6,677 nucleotides of DNA from the NCBI GenBank assembly GCA_049522195.1, contig JBEKOB010000137.1:1-6677 (forward strand), given 5' to 3'. Source of the DNA: UBA9647 sp049522195. Lineage in GTDB: Bacteria; Bacteroidota; Ignavibacteria; UBA10030. A program made the translations under genes and the position numbers. The notes under the pieces are model-generated. The model ran no database searches and was not told the origin of the DNA. It saw nothing but the letters and a program-made list of their open reading frames with translations. This document shows, in pieces, positions 1 to 5,412 of this stretch (positions are counted from its first letter, which is position 1; every line of letters starts with the position of its first letter).

Positions 1-282
1 CAAGTCCATTCAACCCAACTACAACCATTGAGTACAGCCTTACCCGTCAATCGGATATAAGTTTGAAGGTGTATGACGTGCTTGGCGGGGAGATCGCGAC
101 ATTGGCTGGAGGATCCGAGATGCGGGCTCATGCTCCGCTCGCTTTGATGCGTCGAATTCTGCGAGCGGTATCTATTTTATAGTTTGATTTATATTTTGAC
201 ATCCGACGGCGTATGGGTTTCCAGGCCAATCTCAGCCCTCAGAGATGAGGAAACCGATTCGTCGAAGGAACGAAGACGGTAA
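1..282 (+). pseudogene. 3' end of a T9SS cargo gene, sorting domain frameshifted
   Basis: From base 3 the sequence reads SPFNPTTTIEYSLTRQSDIS followed by LKVYDVLGGEIATLAGG, the start of a type A T9SS C-terminal sorting domain. This frame hits TAG at 180-182 without completing the domain. The expected continuation (RFDASNSASGIYF) lies in another frame at about 140-178. One further frame change near 178 gives YFYSLIYILTSDG and then a charged tail ending at TAA 280-282. The domain therefore needs two compensating frame changes, near 115-125 and near 178. In the intact state it would direct export through the outer membrane by T9SS. The catalytic or passenger part lies left of the window, so its function is unknown. 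It could be a real decayed gene or two indel errors in the assembly. I see nothing clear in 283-415 apart from the leader of the next gene. Confidence 0.7.
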
Positions 283-415
283 AAGGAATTGTTCATTCAA
301 GTGAGGCGGATTTGTCCTACGCATTGTTTGAGCAGTTCATCGTGACAAATCGCATCACGGTCACACCGCAACGCGGCATTTCGATTATTGCATACGGAGA
401 GGAGAACCCGAGGTA

Positions 416-2332
416 ATGATGGGATTACAAATGTCTTTAGGAATGAAATTGAGGAGATGGTTAGGTGTCTGCTTACTCGTGGTTGCTGCCCTACTACCCG
501 GAGAGTTCTTGAGCAGCCAAACCATGTGGAATGAAGTCGAGTACATTTCTCCGCCCCCTGGTTCAAAGCTCGTCTCGCAAGAATCCAACATCATCATCCG
601 TTCTCAATCGACCATTGATCCTAACTCTGTGACGGGTAGCGATGTGTTCACCATCGCAGGATCCAAGAGCGGGGACCACGCGGGCACCTTAGCTCTCTCA
701 GATGATGAGACAAGCATCATGTTTGAGCCCTTCAGGCCATTCGCCTCCGATGAGATCGTCACTGTCGTTCTTCATCCTGGATTTCGAACCCGCTCCGGGG
801 ATGTCATCGGGCCTCTTCGTTTCTCCTTTCGGACATCACCTCTTTCGAGATTCGATCAAGAGGTTCTGCTAGGACGGCTCACAGGTGCATATCGGGCGAC
901 AAGTGGTCGGACATCCCCCGGTAATAACGCTGATGCACATTTGTCAAAAGTCTCGACTGATTCGTTGCCGCCGGGATTTCCGAAGCGATCAGTAATATTT
1001 TCCGGAAGCACAGCCCCCGGGGTGCTGTTCCTTGGAAGTTTCAAAATTGCGGAGGCGAGCGATCATCTCAACTTCATTTCGCTCGTCCCCTCCGAGCAGC
1101 AATATCTCATGATCCTTGATAACACCGGCACACCGATGTTTTACAGAAAAATGCCTTCGATGAGCACGGACTTCAAGGTACAAATGAACGGATATTTGAC
1201 ATATTACGACAACAATGCCGCGGCATATTACGAACTTGACAGCTCATACGCTGTCATTGATAGCTTCCGATGCGGGAATGGATACAAAACCGATCTCCAC
1301 GAACTCCGTGTGCTGCCTGACGGTCATCAATTGATGCTCGGGTACGATCCGCAAGTCGTCGATATGAGCTCGATCGTTCCCGGAGGTGATCGGACGGCGA
1401 CCGTGATCGGCGCGGTCATCCAGGAACTTGATCGGAACAAGCATGTGATCTTCCAATGGAGAACATTTGATCATTTCAAAGTGACGGATGCAACAGAGGA
1501 AGATCTCACTGCCGCGACGATCGACTATGTACACCCGAACACAATTGAAATCGATACCGATGGGAACCTTCTGCTCTCCAGCCGGCATATGGATGAGATC
1601 ACGAAAATCAACCGGAACACGGGTGACATCATCTGGCGATGGGGAGGAAAAAACAATCAGTTCAGGTATCTCGGCGATTCGGTCGGGTTCTCGCATCAGC
1701 ATACGATTCGGCGCACTCAGTCGGGTTCCCTGCTGATGCTCGACAACGGTAATTATCGGCCAACGCCTTATTCAAGCGTTGTAGAATACCAGCTTGATGA
1801 TATTGCCAAGACCGTGCGACTCATTTGGCAGTACAGACACACGCCGGACGTATTCGCCATCGCCATGGGATCAGTCGATCGGTTTTCCAACGGCAATACT
1901 CTTATTGGCTGGGGGACGACCAAGCCGGCCATCACCGAAGTCCGACCGGATGGCTCTGTGGCGTTCGAGCTTCAATTGCCAGACAGCATCGTCAGCTACC
2001 GCGTATTTCGCGTCCCGTGGCATGCGTCGTCCAGGGTCACGGCGGTAAAACAGGAAACTTCCGCGCCGCAGACTTTTTCACTCGCACAGAACTATCCCAA
2101 TCCGTTCAACCCTTCCACGAGAATCGAGTTCAGCATCCAAAAGAGGGCAAGCGTACGTCTCTCTATTCTCGATCTCCTCGGTCGCACGGTGGCAACGCTT
2201 GTAGAAGGAGTGAAAGACCCTGGAGTGTACTCCGTGACGTTTGACGGTTCACATTTTGCCAGCGGCGTCTATTTCTATCGACTGGCGACGTCTGGCGGCG
2301 AACTTACAAGGACGATGAGTCTACTCAAGTGA
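416..2332 (+). CDS. Arylsulfate sulfotransferase (ASST) family protein with Big_5 and T9SS sorting domains
   Basis: This 638-residue protein has four parts. Residues 1-35 are an export signal (MKLRR, then a hydrophobic run VCLLVVAALL). Residues about 41-141 resemble an SbsA-type Ig-like (Big_5) domain. Residues about 195-536 are an ASST beta-propeller. Residues about 552-638 are a T9SS type A sorting domain (QNYPNPFNPST at 558-568, SGVYFYRL at 616-623, SLLK end). The propeller has the family signatures DLHELRVLPDG, VHPNTIEIDTDGNLLLSSRH, TGDIIWRWGG and SHQHTIRR. By alignment from memory with E. coli AssT, H295, H373, R390 and H429 are the likely active-site residues, with H429 the candidate sulfated histidine. 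The family moves sulfate from one phenol to another without PAPS. The actual substrate is unknown. T9SS export implies a surface or secreted location. The start at 416 has GGAG at 401-404. ATG 419, with GAGG at 410-413, is equally possible, and 443 would still keep the signal peptide. Confidence 0.86.
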   Translation: MMGLQMSLGMKLRRWLGVCLLVVAALLPGEFLSSQTMWNEVEYISPPPGSKLVSQESNIIIRSQSTIDPNSVTGSDVFTIAGSKSGDHAGTLALSDDETSIMFEPFRPFASDEIVTVVLHPGFRTRSGDVIGPLRFSFRTSPLSRFDQEVLLGRLTGAYRATSGRTSPGNNADAHLSKVSTDSLPPGFPKRSVIFSGSTAPGVLFLGSFKIAEASDHLNFISLVPSEQQYLMILDNTGTPMFYRKMPSMSTDFKVQMNGYLTYYDNNAAAYYELDSSYAVIDSFRCGNGYKTDLHELRVLPDGHQLMLGYDPQVVDMSSIVPGGDRTATVIGAVIQELDRNKHVIFQWRTFDHFKVTDATEEDLTAATIDYVHPNTIEIDTDGNLLLSSRHMDEITKINRNTGDIIWRWGGKNNQFRYLGDSVGFSHQHTIRRTQSGSLLMLDNGNYRPTPYSSVVEYQLDDIAKTVRLIWQYRHTPDVFAIAMGSVDRFSNGNTLIGWGTTKPAITEVRPDGSVAFELQLPDSIVSYRVFRVPWHASSRVTAVKQETSAPQTFSLAQNYPNPFNPSTRIEFSIQKRASVRLSILDLLGRTVATLVEGVKDPGVYSVTFDGSHFASGVYFYRLATSGGELTRTMSLLK

Positions 2333-2420
2333 CGTGCACGAACTCAGGCTGCTGGCCGAGTTTGCCGACGGGATGGCGGGGGAATTGTTAGATCCATCAG
2401 TACCGGTAACGTTGAAGGAG

Positions 2421-2428
2421 AAAGGAGG
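2421..2428 (+). promoter_or_regulatory. Strong Shine-Dalgarno site of the hemerythrin-like gene
   Basis: AAAGGAGG lies 5 bases before the ATG at 2434. It is the best ribosome binding site in the window and fixes this start. The other nearby ATG (2429) overlaps the site and is in another frame. Confidence 0.8.
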
Positions 2429-2433
2429 ATGGT

Positions 2434-2937
2434 ATGAGAGGGTCCCTCTATGATTTCTTTGCGAATGACCATCGGCGACTGGAGGTTCTGCTCGACAAGG
2501 CGACATCGGCTCCCAACGGTTATGACATGATCGCGTACGGTGAGTTCCGCTCCGGTCTGCTCAGACATATCAAGATGGAGGAGACTATCCTGCTCCCCGC
2601 TGCCCAGAAAGCGAGAGGGGGAACGCCTCTCGAAATCGCTGGTAAAATTCGTCTCGACCACGGTGCGTTGACTGCATTGATGGTTCCGCCTCCTTCGCGC
2701 ATGGTTATCGGTGCACTGCGGGCGATCCTCGCGAGCCATGATCTGATTGAAGAACAACCGGCGGGGATGTACGATAGGTTGGAGGAACTAACCGGGGCGG
2801 AGCTTGAAGTTCTTGTCGAGCGGGCGCGTACAACTCCTGACGTGCCGGTGCACCCGCATAACGATGCGCCGTTCATCCTGGATGCGACGCGCCGGGCGCT
2901 TGACCGCGCGGGCTACAACCTTGATGACTACACATGA
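2434..2937 (+). CDS. Hemerythrin-like (HHE domain) protein
   Basis: This 167-residue, mostly helical protein has the metal-ligand pattern of the hemerythrin HHE family: H13 (NDHRRLE), H45 with E49 (RHIKMEE), H76 (RLDHGAL), and H102 followed by E106/E107 (SHDLIEE). These would form a four-helix bundle holding a di-iron centre. Family members bind or sense O2, NO or related species, or help with iron and redox stress. The role here cannot be read from the sequence. There is no signal peptide or membrane segment, so it is probably cytoplasmic. The last 40 residues (VPVHPHNDAPFILDATRRAL) form an extra tail outside the bundle, with two further histidines (H140, H142). It follows the sulfotransferase gene by 101 bases with no clear terminator between, so read-through is possible. 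A functional link is not evident. Confidence 0.85.
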   Translation: MRGSLYDFFANDHRRLEVLLDKATSAPNGYDMIAYGEFRSGLLRHIKMEETILLPAAQKARGGTPLEIAGKIRLDHGALTALMVPPPSRMVIGALRAILASHDLIEEQPAGMYDRLEELTGAELEVLVERARTTPDVPVHPHNDAPFILDATRRALDRAGYNLDDYT

Positions 2938-2995
2938 GTGAGAATCAACTGCCCGTGACGTCGGAGCAGAGCTTCTCACGTGCGAGCTGGCGACT

Positions 2996-3063
2996 GTCCC
3001 CCCGACCCTAAGGTCAGGGACTAGAAATCCCTACCCACACATTCAGGGGCTTCAGCCCCTACC
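2996..3063. repeat. Chain of palindromic units between convergent genes
   Basis: Three stem-loops lie in a row. First, GTCCC 2996-3000 and GACC 3004-3007 can pair with GGTC 3012-3015 and GGGAC 3017-3021 around a CTAA loop, with bulges. Second, AGGGA 3016-3020 pairs with TCCCT 3028-3032. Third, AGGGGC 3045-3050 pairs with GCCCCT 3055-3060 around TTCA. The second and third units share the same flanks: both begin TCAGGG (3014, 3043) and end CCCTACC (to 3035 and 3063), 29 bases apart, with different centres. That makes them diverged copies of one palindromic unit. The first and second stems overlap and would compete. There is no T-run on either side, so it is not a classical intrinsic terminator, although it sits where a two-way terminator would be expected. 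It resembles REP- or MITE-like dispersed repeats. Whether it is multi-copy cannot be told from this window. Confidence 0.7.
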
Positions 3064-3717
3064 AATTGTCTTCGCCTCTCTGTGCTTGTCGATCCAATAT
3101 GCCCACAGTACGAAGATCCAGGAGGCATTTCCCGCAATGGCGATCGTGGACATTTCCGGTGGGGGCGGGCCGAAAAGATTTCCCGCGTAGATTAAACCGA
3201 GCAGCACCACAAGAGACCAGAATCCAATTGAACCGATGCGGTCCTTCGCCTTCGTCGCCCGAAGGTAAAGTATGATTCCGAGAACGAACATTCCTACTTC
3301 AACCACAATCGTTCCGACCATCGAGTTCCACAGGCCAAGGCCGAAATAGGTATTTCCTCCAAGGCCAAGGGACAGATCCGGCCTGTGTGTCACAAAATCC
3401 AGAATCCAGTGGCTGAAGACAACTCCTCCGCAGATCATCGCGTTTCGCGCATTTCGCCGGATGGCGTAATAAATTGCGCCGAAAGCACACGACCAGAGTA
3501 CTGCGCCGAGGAGGCTGTGCGTGATGGGGTAGTCGTAGAAATCAAGTGGCGTCACGACCGTGTTACCAGGATTGATGTGCGCGTGCTCCCAGCCGAGCAG
3601 CAAGAACAACGGCCAAAGCAAGTCGACAAACTCGGCCGCCATGAACATGGTTCCAAGCGAAACTCTTGGCGCGACCTTTTTTGCGCCGAGTCCCACCGCA
3701 AAATGACCGATGAACAT
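3052..3717 (-). CDS. YdjM/DUF457-type membrane-bound metal-dependent hydrolase
   Basis: This 221-residue polytopic membrane protein has about six hydrophobic segments (roughly residues 22-42, 64-86, 91-108, 131-153, 162-181 and 189-208). Conserved polar residues fit the YdjM/DUF457 family, annotated as membrane-bound metal-dependent hydrolases: H5 (MFIGHFAVG), E29 and D32 (AAEFVDLLWP), H67 (PITHSLLG), and H103, D107 and H111 (SHWILDFVTHRPDLS). They are the candidate metal ligands. No substrate is firmly known for the family. The ATG at 3717 has GGGAG (3725-3729) 7 bases upstream. It starts 15 bases after the stop of the GH172 gene, so the two are probably one operon. The final codons GGT AGG GGC TGA lie inside the palindromic repeat, so the C-terminal Gly-Arg-Gly and the stop come from that element. 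Confidence 0.83.
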   Translation of the reverse strand: MFIGHFAVGLGAKKVAPRVSLGTMFMAAEFVDLLWPLFLLLGWEHAHINPGNTVVTPLDFYDYPITHSLLGAVLWSCAFGAIYYAIRRNARNAMICGGVVFSHWILDFVTHRPDLSLGLGGNTYFGLGLWNSMVGTIVVEVGMFVLGIILYLRATKAKDRIGSIGFWSLVVLLGLIYAGNLFGPPPPEMSTIAIAGNASWIFVLWAYWIDKHREAKTIGRG

Positions 3718-3732
3718 AAGTGTTCTCCCGAA

Positions 3733-5298
3733 TTACTGGAGGTTTTTCCGCTTCTTCTCCCAGCGCTCCCGAAGCCTGATGGAATCAAATCCAAGGTAAT
3801 TCCCTTTTGAGAGAGGATTACGCCCGATCGCTTCAAATCTCAGGACGTGGTTTCCTCTGGTCAACTTGTAACTCCCCAGGTAGTAGTCCTTCGCATTCAG
3901 CTCTTTGGAATAGAAATCGAATCCCTGGACAACGGGCGTTGCCGATGAATCCGTTTGTTGTTGAACGTCTTTTCCATCCAGAAAGATCCGATACGTGCCA
4001 TAATCCTCAGCCGATGTGAACCGGAGCACCAGGCCACGGTATTCTTCCTTTTCGACCTGAAAACTGACTGCAAGGACCGGCTGGTCTCCGGCCGGCATGA
4101 AAAAGATCTGACCGTCGCCCGTCCAATCATATCCCTTCTGAAGTTCAAGCACGCCCGCTGAATGCTTCGCGGTAGGAAGGATCGTTTTCCCTTCGACGAT
4201 GATATCCAGGTTCGGCAGAACACGTTGAGCGAGAGGGGGGAGAGACGTGAATCGCTTTGGCTGTCCGATTTGATACCAGAAGGCGACCGTGGCCATATCA
4301 TCCTCGCGTTCAACATGCCCTTCGACCTTGCCGCTCTCTGTTTCATCTCCCGTGATCCATCCCTTGTGCTCGATCTCGAAACGGAGTGACTTTGTAAAGC
4401 GGACAGGATCGACGACGTGCCACCGGTAGAGGCAGTACTGCACGCCTAGGTCATCGAATCCTCCGTTCATGTAAGTGCAACCGAAATACGGAAACTGTGC
4501 TTCGTTCAAGCCCCATGCCATGAGGAAGTAATCCTCAGTCCCGGTTCCCTGAATGGTCGGCGTTTTCTCACCATCTACGTAGAACTTCGCATCCCCCTCG
4601 CCAAACCACATCGGACTTCGCGAGCGGACCGACATCACGGTTCCGACGTAGTGGCCTTCCCCCTCGGCATCCAGAATCTGATAGTCCGATCCGGTCTTCT
4701 CGGGGAACTCATTCCGGTACTGGGCACAGAAGTACGGCGTCTTTTCGCTCAGCTTGTCGTCTTCGGTAAAATCGATGTGATAGTAGAAACTCCGTACGTT
4801 CTTCTTTCCCTCGTTCGTGATCGTAATCAACCCGCGCTTGAAAAAGGGCATCGGCCAGTACGAGTTGTATCCGTCGCCTTCCTCTACCTGAATTGCGATG
4901 GACCGGACCTCCCGGCGTACGCCGAAGCCGGCCGCAAAGAAGTCGCCGAGTGGAACTTCCACTGCCGGTTGTTTCGCATCATCCCAGTACATGCGCAGGA
5001 CAATTTCGTCGGGGCGTGCAGAACCATTTGCTTCGAGCCAGTTCGGCCGCGCTTCGCTGAATGTAAGCCAGATATGCCTGATGACTCCGGGCCCTTTGAT
5101 GTCAGCGAGCACCTTCGTCTCGCCCGGTGTGACATACTTGATCCGGTCGGCATTGCTGTTGGGGTTTGGATCGGCTGAGGTCACAGCGCGCGATCGGCCG
5201 GGCCTGATCTGTAAAAGTTCCATCAGATCCTGAGCGAGGATGTGTTGCACTGGCATGACGAGAAGAACCAAAGGAATGAGGATACGAGGCAGGCGCAT
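3733..5298 (-). CDS. Exported GH172 (DUF2961) family glycoside hydrolase with C-terminal beta-rich domain
   Basis: From ATG 5298 this is a 521-residue protein. Residues 1-23 are a signal peptide (MRLPRILIPLVLLVMP, likely cut after HILAQ). The DUF2961/GH172 domain (about 45-360) has the markers IKGPGVIRHIWLTF, VPLGDFFAAGFG, GEGDAKFYVDGE and GTGTEDYF. E234 (GEGD) and E255 (GTGTEDYF) are the likely catalytic pair. Their 21-residue spacing equals that of the two catalytic glutamates (270 and 291, from memory) in the Bifidobacterium difructose dianhydride I synthase/hydrolase. Known GH172 enzymes act on alpha-D-fructofuranoside or D-arabinofuranoside bonds. The substrate here is not determined. 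Residues about 384-514 form a second beta-rich region (RIFLDGK, YLGSYKLTRGNHVLRFEAIG, GFDSIRL) resembling a sugar-binding sandwich. There is no T9SS tail, so a periplasmic location is likely. The frame stays open to 5409, but that extension would run through the 5367-5398 hairpin and bury the signal peptide. Confidence 0.85.
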   Translation of the reverse strand: MRLPRILIPLVLLVMPVQHILAQDLMELLQIRPGRSRAVTSADPNPNSNADRIKYVTPGETKVLADIKGPGVIRHIWLTFSEARPNWLEANGSARPDEIVLRMYWDDAKQPAVEVPLGDFFAAGFGVRREVRSIAIQVEEGDGYNSYWPMPFFKRGLITITNEGKKNVRSFYYHIDFTEDDKLSEKTPYFCAQYRNEFPEKTGSDYQILDAEGEGHYVGTVMSVRSRSPMWFGEGDAKFYVDGEKTPTIQGTGTEDYFLMAWGLNEAQFPYFGCTYMNGGFDDLGVQYCLYRWHVVDPVRFTKSLRFEIEHKGWITGDETESGKVEGHVEREDDMATVAFWYQIGQPKRFTSLPPLAQRVLPNLDIIVEGKTILPTAKHSAGVLELQKGYDWTGDGQIFFMPAGDQPVLAVSFQVEKEEYRGLVLRFTSAEDYGTYRIFLDGKDVQQQTDSSATPVVQGFDFYSKELNAKDYYLGSYKLTRGNHVLRFEAIGRNPLSKGNYLGFDSIRLRERWEKKRKNLQ

Positions 5299-5310
5299 TT
5301 TCAATGAACG

Positions 5311-5317
5311 CTCCTTT
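5311..5317 (-). promoter_or_regulatory. Shine-Dalgarno site deciding the GH172 start
   Basis: AAAGGAG on the minus strand lies 12 bases before ATG 5298 and 6 bases before an in-frame TTG at 5304. The TTG would add only Leu-Lys (as fMet-Lys) to the signal peptide. The ATG is preferred by codon and the TTG by spacing. Either one rules out the upstream in-frame ATGs at 5322 and 5409. Confidence 0.6.
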
Positions 5318-5366
5318 CGCATGAAGGGGGTTGGTGAATCAAAGGCAAACATGCGTTGTAAAGCGC

Positions 5367-5398
5367 AGCTGCGGCCGGAATCTTGGCCGGCCGCAGCT
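5367..5398 (-). terminator. GC-rich stem-loop after the M16 peptidase gene
   Basis: AGCTGCGGCCGG (5367-5378) pairs perfectly with CCGGCCGCAGCT (5387-5398), giving a 12-bp stem and an 8-base loop. On the minus strand it begins 14 bases after the peptidase stop codon (5413-5415). The stem is followed by GCGCTTTAC, so there is no real T-run. It is a probable transcription terminator or mRNA-end stabiliser separating the peptidase from the GH172 gene, but not a textbook Rho-independent terminator. Confidence 0.55.
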
Positions 5399-5412
5399 CG
5401 TGGAAGCAAGAA

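Noticed and set aside
249..416. Open frame ending at TAA 414-416 (LSYALFEQFIVTNRITVTPQ...) just before the sulfotransferase gene.
   Set aside because: It has no ATG start or ribosome site, and the frame opens only inside the broken gene. It could be part of the decayed region, but nothing identifies it.
1244..1702. Minus-strand open frame of 152 residues opposite the sulfotransferase propeller.
   Set aside because: The plus strand has clear ASST motifs throughout, while the minus frame has no family features or ribosome site.
2334..2453. Short GTG-started frame (39 residues, VHELRLLAEFADGMAGELLD...) filling the gap before the hemerythrin gene and overlapping its start.
   Set aside because: It has no ribosome site of its own and no recognised homology, and it contains the AAAGGAGG site of the next gene. 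Coding is possible (translational coupling) but unsupported.
2996..3063. Reading the repeated TCAGGG...CCCTACC units as the start of a CRISPR array.
   Set aside because: There are only two units, 22 and 21 bases long, with different centres and an 7-base gap. There are no spacers and no cas genes.
4651..5178. Plus-strand open frame of 175 residues opposite the GH172 gene.
   Set aside because: It lies fully opposite a well-supported coding region, has no recognisable domain, and looks like a GC-driven shadow of the true frame.
5334..5362. Possible promoter for the GH172 gene: TTTACA on the minus strand with a 17-base spacer.
   Set aside because: The matching -10 hexamer is ATTCAC, too poor to support a promoter, and no Bacteroidota-type TAnnTTTG box is present.
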